From Candidatus Gastranaerophilales bacterium (lineage in GTDB: Bacteria; Cyanobacteriota; Vampirovibrionia; Gastranaerophilales; Gastranaerophilaceae), in the NCBI GenBank assembly GCA_944325665.1, contig CALVAY010000001.1:1-64000 (forward strand): a DNA stretch of 64,000 nucleotides. The letters run 5' to 3'. The notes beneath the pieces are model-generated. The model did no database searches. It saw only the letters and a list, made by a program, of their open reading frames with translations, and was not told where the DNA came from. Every line of letters begins with the position of its first letter. Positions within the stretch are counted from its first letter, which is position 1. Of this stretch, positions 13,754-22,371 are shown piece by piece. A program made the translations under genes and the position numbers.

Positions 13754-15147
13754 TTAAAGCAGGCGATATAGTTGAATTAGAGATTGAAAAACTTTTATAT
13801 CAGGGCTCTTCCTTGGCTCGTTATTACAGCGATGAAACCCCTTCGGGTTTTAGCGTTTTTGTCTTTGGCGGAGCAGTAGAGGATAAGCTGAAAGTTAAGA
13901 TTTTAAAGGTCAACAAAAGCTACGCAACGGGCGAAATTGTCGAAATTGTTAAACCTTCAAAGTATAGAAAGAAGCCTTTTTGTCCTCTTTTTAACGCTTG
14001 CGGCGGCTGTTTTTATCAATATTTGGATTATGATTTTTTAGTTGAGCAAAAAAATAATATGCTCAAAGAAAGTTTTTCAAAACTTGATTATGATGTAGAA
14101 ATTTTAAATCCTATTAAAAGCCCCAATAAAGAAGGTTACAGGCGAAAAATTCAATACAGGGTTTCTCAGACTAAAAATTCAAAAAGACTTCTTGTGGGTT
14201 ATTACAAAGAAAAAAGCCACGATATTGTAAATATTAAATATTGTCCTATTCAGCCTAAAATTGCCGATGATTTGGCACAGTTTTTAAGGGATAATTGGGC
14301 TTTGGGTGCTTATGTTGAAAAGACCCACAAGGGGCTTTTAAGAGCCTTTATATTAAGGCTTTCTTCTGATTTAAAAAGTGTTTTAATCACCTTGGTTTTA
14401 AATTCAAATCTTGAAGATTATCTAAAAATTGAAAATGATGTTTTGGATTTTGCTCAAAAAATAACTTCTAAATTTCAGGTCGTTAAGGGCGTTAATGTCA
14501 ATTTAAATCCTAATAAAACAAATTTAATTTTTTCTTGTGATTTTAAAAATGTCTTAGGAGATGAATATATTGTCGAGAACTTAAAATCTCAAGACGGCAC
14601 TGTAAAATCCTATAAAATATCTCCCGAGAGCTTTTTTCAGGTCAACCCGGACTGTGCCTCTTTAATTTTTGATGAGGCTAAAAAATATATTGATGATAAT
14701 TCAACAATCCTTGATGCTTATGGCGGAGTCGGTACAATAGGAATTTATCTTTCGGATAAGGCAAGGAAAATATATCTTGTTGAGGAAAACGAAAGTGCAA
14801 CTAAAAACGCAAAGGAAAATTTCAAACTTAATAACTGCAAAAATTACGAAGTGTTTTTGGGTGATGCAAAAGAGTGCTTTAGAAAATTTTTGAAAGAAAA
14901 GAAAACCTTTGATACGGTTATCCTTGACCCGCCAAGGGCAGGATGCGACAAAGAGGCACTGGATTTAATTTCAAAAATGTGCAATAAAATAATCTATATA
15001 AGCTGCAATCCGCAAACTCTGGTGAGGGATTTAAACTACCTCTTTGAGCTTAATTTTAAAGCAAAGCAAACAAGAATGGCAGATATGTTCCCTTATTCTT
15101 ATCATCTTGAAAGTATTACTCTTGTTGAGAAGGTGCAAGATGTGTAA
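13750..15147 (+). CDS. rlmD: 23S rRNA (uracil-5-)-methyltransferase, RlmD/RumA family
   Basis: This encodes 465 residues. An N-terminal TRAM domain (residues 1-65) is followed by the iron-sulfur cysteines CPLFNACGGC (C78, C84, C87) and a SAM-binding Rossmann domain (ILDAYGGVGTIGIYL). The catalytic motifs are FFQVNP, ILDPPRAGCDKEAL (nucleophile region) and YISCNPQTLVRDL. It methylates uracil C5 of 23S rRNA, or of tRNA in some family members; the exact uridine cannot be told from sequence. The TTG start overlaps the upstream stop, and its own stop overlaps mtaB by 8 nt. Confidence 0.88.
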   Translation: MIKAGDIVELEIEKLLYQGSSLARYYSDETPSGFSVFVFGGAVEDKLKVKILKVNKSYATGEIVEIVKPSKYRKKPFCPLFNACGGCFYQYLDYDFLVEQKNNMLKESFSKLDYDVEILNPIKSPNKEGYRRKIQYRVSQTKNSKRLLVGYYKEKSHDIVNIKYCPIQPKIADDLAQFLRDNWALGAYVEKTHKGLLRAFILRLSSDLKSVLITLVLNSNLEDYLKIENDVLDFAQKITSKFQVVKGVNVNLNPNKTNLIFSCDFKNVLGDEYIVENLKSQDGTVKSYKISPESFFQVNPDCASLIFDEAKKYIDDNSTILDAYGGVGTIGIYLSDKARKIYLVEENESATKNAKENFKLNNCKNYEVFLGDAKECFRKFLKEKKTFDTVILDPPRAGCDKEALDLISKMCNKIIYISCNPQTLVRDLNYLFELNFKAKQTRMADMFPYSYHLESITLVEKVQDV

Positions 15148-16420
15148 AAAGTTTTTAGTCAGAACTTTAGGATGTAAAACAAATCAAATAGAAGGGCAAA
15201 TAATAGCACAAAGTCTTGTTGGGCTTGGATTTATAGAGGTTGATGAAATCAGTCAGGCCGATATTTTTATTCTCAATTCCTGCTCTGTTACTTCTCACAG
15301 CGATTCTCAAGTGAGCTATATTTTAAATAAAGCAAAAAGGCAAAAGCCTTCAGTTAAAACGGTTTTAACGGGTTGCTGCGCTCAAACAATAGATTTACAC
15401 AAGAATTTTGATTTAAAAAATGTTGATTTAATTTTGGGAAATAATGAAAAATTAGACATTGAAAAACACATTAATTCGCTTTTTGAGAACGATTTTAACA
15501 AAAAAAACGTACAAGACATTTTTAAAGTTGACGAGTTTAATTTTAAATTTGTTAAAAATCCTTCTCAAACTCGCCCGAGCATTAAAATCCAAGAAGGCTG
15601 CAACAACAGGTGCTCATACTGCATAATTCCTTTTGCAAGGGGAAACTCACGCTCAAACAGTGTGGAAAATATTATCTCTCAAATAAATTTTCTTTCTCAA
15701 AGCGGTGTAAAGGAAGTTGTTTTAACGGGCATACACATAGGACAGTGGGGCTTAGATATAAACTCAAAACTTCAATATTTGCTTGAAGAGATTGAAAAGT
15801 CCAAAATACACCGTTTTAGGCTGGGTTCGCTTTACGTTAATGAGCTTGATGATGATTTGATTGAATTTTTAAAAAATTCCGAAAAATTCTGTCCGCATTT
15901 TCATCTCTCCCTTCAATCACTCTGTGATAAGACCCTTATGGATATGAACAGAAAATATAGTGTTGAGCTTGCACTAAAAACCATAGACAGGCTTTATAAT
16001 ACCTTTAGCGAGCCTTTTTTGGGTTGTGATATTATTGCAGGTTTTCCAAATGAGAGTGATGAAGATTTTGAAACTACTTTTGAAAACCTTAAAAATTCTA
16101 AGCTAAGCGCAATTCACGCTTTCCCTTATTCAAAAAGAGAAGGCACCGTTGCGGCTGGGATGAAAAATCAAATTCAAGATAGTGTTAAAACCCTTCGTAC
16201 ACAAAGGCTTTTGGAGTTGTCTAAGACAAAACATGCAGAGTTTTTAAACAGATGTAAAAATCAAAATTGTGAAATACTATTTGAAAAAAAATCTGCTAAA
16301 ACCGGGCAATATAGTGCAATTACAAGAAATTATATAAAAGTTTTTATAAAAGATGATAGGGATGATTTAAGAAATACTCTTAAAACCGTTAATTTGAGCG
16401 AATTTGACAGACTATATTAA
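15140..16420 (+). CDS. mtaB: tRNA t6A37 methylthiotransferase MtaB
   Basis: About 426 residues from the ATG at 15140; an earlier in-frame ATG at 15044 lies within rlmD. The MTTase N-terminal domain binds an auxiliary cluster through C12, C48 and C79 (RTLGCKTNQIEG, NSCSVTS, TGCCAQ). The radical SAM domain has EGCNNRCSYCIIPFARG with the CxxxCxxC cysteines. A TRAM-like domain (about 365-426) ends the protein. TLGCKTNQ and the family order point to MtaB, which adds the methylthio group to t6A37 of tRNA-Lys, rather than MiaB or RimO. It is co-transcribed with rlmD. Confidence 0.88.
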   Translation: MCKKFLVRTLGCKTNQIEGQIIAQSLVGLGFIEVDEISQADIFILNSCSVTSHSDSQVSYILNKAKRQKPSVKTVLTGCCAQTIDLHKNFDLKNVDLILGNNEKLDIEKHINSLFENDFNKKNVQDIFKVDEFNFKFVKNPSQTRPSIKIQEGCNNRCSYCIIPFARGNSRSNSVENIISQINFLSQSGVKEVVLTGIHIGQWGLDINSKLQYLLEEIEKSKIHRFRLGSLYVNELDDDLIEFLKNSEKFCPHFHLSLQSLCDKTLMDMNRKYSVELALKTIDRLYNTFSEPFLGCDIIAGFPNESDEDFETTFENLKNSKLSAIHAFPYSKREGTVAAGMKNQIQDSVKTLRTQRLLELSKTKHAEFLNRCKNQNCEILFEKKSAKTGQYSAITRNYIKVFIKDDRDDLRNTLKTVNLSEFDRLY

Positions 16421-16514
16421 GAAATATTACAGAAAGTATATATTTCTTATCTAAAAAGTCAATATTTTTTCTATTAATTTTTTTATTAATACAAGAGGAA
16501 ACAAAGAGGAAAAA

Positions 16515-16718
16515 ATGTTAACACAAGCTCAAATCAACGAAAACATCGAAAACTTTTTTATAGTAAATTCTGCGGTAAATGAATACAAGCAAACTAAAAT
16601 TGCCATAACAGATGCAATTAAACCGCCGAAGAAAAAAGTATATCGCAGTATGGACAAGCTTTTAAAGGAATGTTATTTCATTGGTTCGCTAAAATACGGA
16701 AATAATTTCATTGCTTAA
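16515..16718 (+). CDS. Small hypothetical protein
   Basis: This encodes 67 residues with an AGAGGAAAAA ribosome site before the ATG. It is basic and soluble, with no signal or membrane segment (IKPPKKKVYRSMDKLLKECY). Its stop overlaps the opposing YvyF-like gene stop by 4 nt. Coding support is the good ribosome site and the lack of any competing frame; no family known. Confidence 0.55.
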   Translation: MLTQAQINENIENFFIVNSAVNEYKQTKIAITDAIKPPKKKVYRSMDKLLKECYFIGSLKYGNNFIA

Positions 16719-17197
16719 ATATCGAAATTTTGAATAAAGCCGCAACGATCCTTTGGGTCTTGAAAATAAGCCCTTCTGGTTTTTTTAGAAGAAAGCTCTT
16801 TTTCTTTTTCCTTTTGTTCTTCCTTTAGAGCATTTATTTTTGCTAATTCGCCCTTGGGGCTGAACTTATTTAAACATTTTGTGCAGATAAAATTTATTTT
16901 ACTCTGTTCGTCTTCAATTTCTACACCGCAAAATCGACATTTTATAATAAGTTTTGGCATAATTGAGAATAATTTGCCTCTTTCAATTAAATCTTCTAAA
17001 TCAAGTTTGTCGATTTTTAGCTCTTTAATAATTTCGCTTAAATTAACTTTGTTTTGAGAATTTTCATTTACAAAATGTTTGATTTTATCTATAAGTTCTA
17101 TCTCTGTCCTAAAGCAGTTTTCGCATATATCTCTGGAGTTTTTGATAAACAAAGAACCACATTTTTTACAATTAACTAATTCGCCTTTTTCTTTCAT
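16715..17197 (-). CDS. YvyF-like flagellar operon zinc-ribbon protein
   Basis: This encodes 160 residues. The N-terminal zinc ribbon CKKCGSLFIKNSRDICENCF, then a helical HTH-like part (LSEIIKELKIDKLDLEDLIE), match the flagellar operon protein family TIGR03826 (YvyF/FlaT), whose start is typically CPKCGRLFVKNLRDVC. This lineage version has a second zinc ribbon (CRFCGVEIEDEQSKINFICTKC written in part: C-x2-C and C-x2-C near residues 93-113) and a charged tail. In Firmicutes it sits beside flgM/flgK; here it is alone, 30 kb from the other flagellar genes. A role in flagellar gene control is inferred. Confidence 0.65.
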   Translation of the reverse strand: MKEKGELVNCKKCGSLFIKNSRDICENCFRTEIELIDKIKHFVNENSQNKVNLSEIIKELKIDKLDLEDLIERGKLFSIMPKLIIKCRFCGVEIEDEQSKINFICTKCLNKFSPKGELAKINALKEEQKEKEKELSSKKTRRAYFQDPKDRCGFIQNFDI

Positions 17198-17212
17198 AAT
17201 TTCATTCTAACA
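17198..17212 (-). promoter_or_regulatory. Extended -10 promoter, leaderless start of the YvyF-like gene
   Basis: On the minus strand TGTTAGAAT (17212-17204) is followed by GAAATT and the ATG. The 6-nt spacing predicts a leaderless mRNA. Confidence 0.6.
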
Positions 17213-17376
17213 CCATAAACTTTGACCGACAAATAAAAATAATACTTGTATTAATTAAATTTTAATTATAAAATAAACTTAACAAGCCAGATTTACCTTT
17301 TTAATTTAGGGAGAATTTAAGTTATTGCTTACTTTTCTGATGGAAACATACTATAAAGCCAAGAAGGATATTTTTT

Positions 17377-18117
17377 ATGTACACAAATAAATGCACAAAA
17401 TGTGGCAAGGAGTTTGAAACAAAAAACCCTAAGAGAGTGATTTGCCCCGAATGCTTATATCCGGATAGAACCCCAATTTTGCAAGACTCTCCGTCCTCAC
17501 ATAGTGCAACTTCTGCACCTCAAAATCAGTATCCGAGAAGTTATAGTGCCGGAACGGGTAATGAAGGCAATTATAAAAGATTTAATAAAGATCAAAACCG
17601 CCAAGGGCAAAGAGGCGGATTCCAAAAGAGAGACGGTGGTTTCAACCAAAGACGTCCTCAAAGACCAATGGGTAACAGACGTCCTAACCGTCCGCAGGGT
17701 AAACCAAAACCGCTTTTGGTTAACAAAGAACAATTAATGCAAATTGAGGAATTGTACAAAAAAATGCTTCCTCTGCCTAATCCTGATGCTCATGAAGTAA
17801 TCGGAGAAAAAATCGGCTTAGAGCCTAAAAAGGTTTTCTTTGGCATTAACTTAATCAGACAAAAAATGATGTTGCCGAAAATTGCATATCCAAAGAGAAA
17901 ACTTGCAATTACGCCTGATCAAATGATGGCTATTAAAAATCTTTATGAACCCTTGTTGCCGCTTCCGCCAATCGGTTGTCACAAGATACTTGCAGCGCAA
18001 TTAAAAATGGATGAGTGGCGTGTACACGTTGGTATCGGACTTGTCAGAAAGCAAATGGGCTTAGAGCGTTGGAATCAGGAAAGAGAAGACGCACCCGAAG
18101 AATACAGAAAAAAATAG
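17377..18117 (+). CDS. Zinc-ribbon, RG-rich protein with a duplicated C-terminal domain
   Basis: This encodes 246 residues. Order: a zinc ribbon (residues 6-26, CTKCGKEFETKNPKRVICPE with CxxC pairs), a Ser/Gln linker, an Arg/Gly/Asn-rich stretch (about 60-112, GQRGGFQKRDGG, RRPQRPMGNRRPNRP), then two copies of a 58-residue helical unit at about 113-170 and 176-232. Shared residues include QLMxIxxLYxxxLPLPxxxxH and G-I-x-L-I/V-R-x-K/Q-M. The composition points to nucleic-acid binding, perhaps RNA, by analogy to RGG-box proteins. A 179-bp gap with an AAGAAGGATATT site precedes it. I know no named family. Confidence 0.75.
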   Translation: MYTNKCTKCGKEFETKNPKRVICPECLYPDRTPILQDSPSSHSATSAPQNQYPRSYSAGTGNEGNYKRFNKDQNRQGQRGGFQKRDGGFNQRRPQRPMGNRRPNRPQGKPKPLLVNKEQLMQIEELYKKMLPLPNPDAHEVIGEKIGLEPKKVFFGINLIRQKMMLPKIAYPKRKLAITPDQMMAIKNLYEPLLPLPPIGCHKILAAQLKMDEWRVHVGIGLVRKQMGLERWNQEREDAPEEYRKK

Positions 18118-18208
18118 CTTTATAAAACTTAATATATGCTTGTTTTTCTGCAAAAAAAAATCTTGATTGTTTTTAAACTGTCAGAACAAGATATATCTAA
18201 GGTAGCAA

Positions 18209-18760
18209 ATGAAGATTACAAGTTCTCCTAAAGTTTTTGAACGTTTTAGCGCAGATGTAAAATCCGCTTCAGTTTCATTTGCAAAAAATGAGGATGATAA
18301 GAGTAAAGGCCATGACGCTTCGTTAAGAAAGAAAGGCTTTTTTAGACTTAGCGAAACACAAAAATACGGACTTGGCGCTTTTGGTATTGTTGCTGCCGCT
18401 TCGTTTGTTATACCTGCAATCAGAAATAAACTTTACAAAGATGTTAACCCCGGACTTATTGATATAAGCAAGAAGGGCGCTAAATCAAAAAGAAATTATA
18501 TATTTTTTGCAGATCAGGTAAAGGCTAAAAGGGACTTAACCTTTAAATATTTTGCAGATACCTTTGGCTCAATTAAAGAAATTATAAGAAGAAATTTCTT
18601 CTCTTATAACAGAAAAGAACCTGCAAAACTAACTCCCGTTCTCGGTTTCCCCAAAAAGCTTGTAGAATGTGCTACAAACCAAGTCTTTAGGACTGCTGAG
18701 TACCTTAAAAATATGTTTAAGCACGTAAACGTTGATTATTCAAGAATGACTAAATCTTAA
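18209..18760 (+). CDS. Lineage-specific membrane-associated protein
   Basis: This encodes 183 residues. After a polar N-terminus (MKITSSPKVFERFSADVKSA) there is one likely membrane helix at about 55-72 (YGLGAFGIVAAASFVIPAI) and a basic cytosolic C-terminus. Short proteins starting MKI-x-S/N-P with a later helix are common in Gastranaerophilales genomes; none has a known role. An AAGGTAGCAA site precedes the ATG. Confidence 0.6.
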   Translation: MKITSSPKVFERFSADVKSASVSFAKNEDDKSKGHDASLRKKGFFRLSETQKYGLGAFGIVAAASFVIPAIRNKLYKDVNPGLIDISKKGAKSKRNYIFFADQVKAKRDLTFKYFADTFGSIKEIIRRNFFSYNRKEPAKLTPVLGFPKKLVECATNQVFRTAEYLKNMFKHVNVDYSRMTKS

Positions 18761-18768
18761 GCATAATA

Positions 18769-18783
18769 TGTTATTATGTATAT
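18769..18783 (+). promoter_or_regulatory. Extended -10 promoter, leaderless start
   Basis: TGTTATTAT at 18769-18777 is followed by 6 nt and the ATG at 18784. It lies 9 bp after the stop of the previous gene, so the next gene has its own promoter. Confidence 0.6.
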
Positions 18784-19788
18784 ATGGCTAAGATTAAAAA
18801 GTTAATTTTTTGTGATACAAAAAAATTAAAAAATGTACTTAAAGATTCGGGTTTTGAACTGGAAGAGTTTAGCTTTTTTTCATTCTTTTTCGCGCTGATA
18901 AACAGTTTTTTGCCAATAAAGTGGAAATTTTTGAGCGAATCTTTTGTTGCTTTTGATAAAAACAAGGTTCTTGGAATAATTACGCTTGAGAGAGATAACA
19001 AAAGCAGAAAAAAATTCAAAATCTCAAGATTATACTTGGAGCAAAATTCTCTGGATGTCGGAAAAATGCTTATAGACTATTCGACTGCTCGCTATAATGC
19101 GCAAGGGGCTCTGTCTTATCAGGTTACAGTTGAAGAGAATAGGCAAGATTTAGTCTCTCTTTTTGTTGATGGTTGCGACTTTAGAAAGTCAGCTAACGAG
19201 TATTTGTATAAAATTACAAATGAAGATGTTAAATATGAAATTCAAGAGCATTTTGAAGGCTTTAAACCTTATAAAAATGAAAATGCTTATGATGTTGCAA
19301 GACTTTTTAATACAAATATAAATTCTTATCAAAAAATTTCTTTTTCAAGAAATGCAAGACAGTTCAATCCCGAATTTGCCCGCGGGTTAGCTCAGAAAAT
19401 CAGCTATTCTTATGTTTTGGAGGATGAAAGCGAAAATAAGGTTTACGGTTATTTTTGCGTATCTACATATAATAATATTGATTATGTTTTAGATTTTGTT
19501 TTTGAACCTACATTTGAGATATATTTTTCTGATGCTTTGAAATATATTGCTCTAAACCTTAACAAAAGGGTTAAAAAATGGAATTTGTATGTGAAAATAA
19601 AGAGCTTTTTTATTAATTACAACTATTTTAAGCAATATATAGAGGATAAAAACTTTAACTGTGTTGTGTCGAGCTGTATTTTGACAAAGGATTACTTAAA
19701 AACAGTAAAAGAAAAACATTTGATTAACAACGCAAAAATTATATTTAACGACGCAACTCCTGCTTTCAAAGTAAAAACGGATTCCTAG
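18784..19788 (+). CDS. Tandem GNAT-like domain protein, unknown
   Basis: This encodes 334 residues, soluble. Residues 55-130 (FVAFDKNKVLGIITLERDNK, SRLYLEQNSLDVGKMLIDYS) have the strand-strand-helix pattern of GNAT acetyltransferases, and residues 160-320 repeat it with a YSYVLEDESENKVYGYFCVS strand pair. The GNAT acetyl-CoA loop is not clear, so an active enzyme is uncertain. Its stop overlaps the opposite-strand membrane-protein gene by 4 nt. Fold assignment is tentative. Confidence 0.5.
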   Translation: MAKIKKLIFCDTKKLKNVLKDSGFELEEFSFFSFFFALINSFLPIKWKFLSESFVAFDKNKVLGIITLERDNKSRKKFKISRLYLEQNSLDVGKMLIDYSTARYNAQGALSYQVTVEENRQDLVSLFVDGCDFRKSANEYLYKITNEDVKYEIQEHFEGFKPYKNENAYDVARLFNTNINSYQKISFSRNARQFNPEFARGLAQKISYSYVLEDESENKVYGYFCVSTYNNIDYVLDFVFEPTFEIYFSDALKYIALNLNKRVKKWNLYVKIKSFFINYNYFKQYIEDKNFNCVVSSCILTKDYLKTVKEKHLINNAKIIFNDATPAFKVKTDS

Positions 19789-20705
19789 AATTTTTTGGCA
19801 GGTCTTCTTTTGAGTTTGTATAGCTCGAAGTCTTCAAAATCATCAGGTTCTTCAAAAAATCTGGAAGTGCCAATTGGAACAACAACAAATCTGGAATTTA
19901 TGTCTTTTTCATATTTGTGCTTAAATGCTGATGTTGCGATGACGGAATTTTTATAGTTAAAGGAGTCTATTTTTTCTAAAAATTCCATTGCCTTAAAGAT
20001 ATTTCTTTCCGGCTTAATGGCGTCTATTGAAAGACAAAAATCTGTTGTAATGTCTTTTTCTATGTTTTCAAGAATAAAGATTTTTACCTCTTCGACAAAT
20101 TTTTCTATAAACTGGTCAAAATGTTCGAAATCTTCGCAAACCAAAAACATTTTATCGGACATGATACCTTTGGCATTTTTGTATTTCGAACTTATTTTCT
20201 TAACTAAATGTGCGTAGAAATCCTTTTTTAAAAGGTTAAATTCATTTTTTCTTTTTGCGGTTTTATCATAAGCAGGGTTTAAAATAAGATTAAAGAGTAA
20301 AGTAAACCTGCTGTAATTGGTCATTTCTCTTTCATACTCGCGTTTAATTACGGTGTTCATTTCTTTAACTTCGCGGTCTTGTTTTCGAATTTTTAAAATT
20401 TCATCGTAATTGTATAAATCGCCCATTTTATTTGCAAAAAAGCCAAAAATATAGTGAAAACCTATAAAGAGGGCGGATGAGATTATGTATGACATATCGA
20501 TAACTTCGCCCTGAAAAATGATTGCTGAAGGGTGAAGCTCTCTCACTATAATTGCAAAAGGTTCAAAAGGACCGTTTAAACTTAAGAAAAGCGTTCTGTC
20601 AAAAAACGGTATAAACCACATTAGAGCATACAAAAAAGAAATTATAGGACAGAGGACTTTTAAAATTGTCAAAAAATTATATAACAGAGTATAAATTTTT
20701 TTCAT
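19785..20705 (-). CDS. Membrane protein with a cyclase-like cytosolic domain, unknown
   Basis: This encodes 306 residues. Two or three hydrophobic segments occur in the first 110 residues (VLCPIISFLYALMWFIPFF; MSYIISSALFIGFHYIFGFF), then a charged linker with NYDEILKIRKQDREVKEMNT, and a cytosolic part from about 150. Segments KMFLVCEDFEHFDQFIEKFV and TTDFCLSIDAIKP loosely recall a class III cyclase fold but lack clear catalytic Asp pairs. It lies 6 nt after the panC stop and may share its mRNA. Function unknown. Confidence 0.5.
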   Translation of the reverse strand: MKKIYTLLYNFLTILKVLCPIISFLYALMWFIPFFDRTLFLSLNGPFEPFAIIVRELHPSAIIFQGEVIDMSYIISSALFIGFHYIFGFFANKMGDLYNYDEILKIRKQDREVKEMNTVIKREYEREMTNYSRFTLLFNLILNPAYDKTAKRKNEFNLLKKDFYAHLVKKISSKYKNAKGIMSDKMFLVCEDFEHFDQFIEKFVEEVKIFILENIEKDITTDFCLSIDAIKPERNIFKAMEFLEKIDSFNYKNSVIATSAFKHKYEKDINSRFVVVPIGTSRFFEEPDDFEDFELYKLKRRPAKKF

Positions 20706-20711
20706 GTTTTC

Positions 20712-21560
20712 TTATAATTCCATGTTGTCTATAAGTCTTGTGTTGGATGGGGAAACTTTTGCTGCAATAAGCATTAAAGCTCTTTTGTCTCCTTCTTTGT
20801 AATCTTCAAAAGTTTCAGGGTCAACTATTTCAACATAATCAACATCTAAACCTTCCAATATCTTAAGAGCATTATCGCACAAGGTCTGCTTATCTTTTAT
20901 TCCCTTCTGCCACAATTCTTTTGCCCATTTTAGCGCTTTGCTTAATTTTAGCGCATCAGCTCTTTTGCTTTCTTCAATATAGCTGTTTCTGCTGGAAAGT
21001 GCAAGCCCGTCTTCTTCTCTTATAATAGGGCAAGGAATAATTTCAACATCAAAGTTTAAATCTTTAACCATTTTTTTGATTATAAAAAGCTGCTGAGCGT
21101 CTTTTTGCCCAAAATAGGCCTTATCACACTTTGTTATATTAAAAAGCTTTGATACAACCGTTGCAACGCCGTCAAAATGCCCGGGGCGGCTTTTACCGCA
21201 AAGTTTATTTATAGCGGAGTATGGCGGGCAAACCAAAGTTAACTCTTGCGTATCTTGATACATTTCATCTGCCGAGGGTGCAAAAACAACGTCTGCGCCT
21301 AATTCTTTGCATAATTTTGCATCTTTTTCAAGAGTTCTCGGGTATTTATCAAAATCTTCATTTATGCCAAATTGGACAGGGTTAACAAAAACGCTTACCA
21401 CTGTGAAGTCATTCTGCTCAACACTTTTTTTGATTAAACTGCCATGTCCCAAATGCAGTGCGCCCATGGTCGGAACAAGTCCAATTGAGCCGTGTTGATT
21501 TTTTATAATTTCTCTTAATTCGTTAATTTTGTGTATAATTTTCAAGTTTTTTCGCCTCAT
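20712..21560 (-). CDS. panC: Pantoate-beta-alanine ligase
   Basis: This encodes 282 residues, the usual length. It joins pantoate and beta-alanine with ATP to make pantothenate. HIGH-type motif VPTMGALHLGHGSLI (residues 29-43); pantoate/beta-alanine site VFVNPVQFGINEDFDKYPR; KPGHFDGV-type segment SRPGHFDGVATVVSKLFNI; KMSKS-like SSRNSYI. The start overlaps panB by 38 nt; a downstream TTG at codon 6 is a possible real start. It forms the standard panB-panC pair for coenzyme A precursor synthesis. Confidence 0.95.
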   Translation of the reverse strand: MRRKNLKIIHKINELREIIKNQHGSIGLVPTMGALHLGHGSLIKKSVEQNDFTVVSVFVNPVQFGINEDFDKYPRTLEKDAKLCKELGADVVFAPSADEMYQDTQELTLVCPPYSAINKLCGKSRPGHFDGVATVVSKLFNITKCDKAYFGQKDAQQLFIIKKMVKDLNFDVEIIPCPIIREEDGLALSSRNSYIEESKRADALKLSKALKWAKELWQKGIKDKQTLCDNALKILEGLDVDYVEIVDPETFEDYKEGDKRALMLIAAKVSPSNTRLIDNMEL

Positions 21561-22365
21561 CTTCGCTTAGTGCAAAACTTTGCTCATCATTTGGAAAATT
21601 GCCTTCCAGTACATCTTTAACATAATTCTGTGCTGCTTTTGAAATTTCTTCTTTTAAATTTACATACTGTTTTGCAAATTTTGGGCAGAAATTATCATAT
21701 TTTCCAAGAGCATCATCACTTACAAGTATTTGACCATCACAGAATTTCCCCGCCCCTATTCCGATTGTAGGAACATCTAAATTCTCTGAAATAAACTTAG
21801 CACTTTGTGTCGGCACCATTTCAAGAACTATTGAAAACACCCCTGCTTCTTCAAGCTTTTTTGCTGCCTTTAGAATTTCAAGAGTTGTTTCGAGATTTTT
21901 ACCTGAAACAAAATGCCCGCCAATTGTGTTTATGTACTGCGGAGTGAAGCCTAAATGCCCCATAACCGGAATGCCGCTTTGAACAATATGTTTGATTGTT
22001 TCAATAATATATGGGCTTGCACCTTCAATTTTGACTGCTTGAGCACCGGATTTAATGAATTCGCCTGCGTTTTTCGTCGCTTCCTGAGTTGAGATTTGAT
22101 ATGACATAAATGGCATATCTCCAACTACAAGAGCATTTTGCACGCCTCTTGAAACGGCTTTAGTAAATACAAGCATCTCCTCAAGGCTTACTTTTGTTGT
22201 CGAGTCGTACCCGAGAGCAACTTGCGCAAGTGAATCACCAACAAGAATAATATCAACATTTGCCTTGTCAAAATATTTTGCGGTTGAATAATCATAGGCA
22301 GTCAGTGCCGTAATTTTTTTGTTTTGCTTTTTATAATCTATTATTTTTTTTGCTGTTAATCTCAT
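21523..22365 (-). CDS. panB: 3-methyl-2-oxobutanoate hydroxymethyltransferase
   Basis: This encodes 280 residues. It transfers a hydroxymethyl group from 5,10-methylene-THF to alpha-ketoisovalerate, the first committed pantothenate step. Motifs: ITALTAYDYSTAKYFDKANV, DIILVGDSLAQVALGY (metal and substrate site), VVGDMPFMSYQ, AVKIEGA, PVMGHLGFTPQYINTIGG and IGIGAGKFCDGQILV. It lies 6 nt after the yvcK stop and overlaps panC, in one operon. Confidence 0.95.
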   Translation of the reverse strand: MRLTAKKIIDYKKQNKKITALTAYDYSTAKYFDKANVDIILVGDSLAQVALGYDSTTKVSLEEMLVFTKAVSRGVQNALVVGDMPFMSYQISTQEATKNAGEFIKSGAQAVKIEGASPYIIETIKHIVQSGIPVMGHLGFTPQYINTIGGHFVSGKNLETTLEILKAAKKLEEAGVFSIVLEMVPTQSAKFISENLDVPTIGIGAGKFCDGQILVSDDALGKYDNFCPKFAKQYVNLKEEISKAAQNYVKDVLEGNFPNDEQSFALSEDEAKKLENYTQN

Positions 22366-22371
22366 AAGTTA

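Noticed and set aside
17497-17737. Frames on both strands over the RG-rich linker
   Set aside because: Open only because the linker has biased codons; the annotated frame has the zinc ribbon and conserved repeats.
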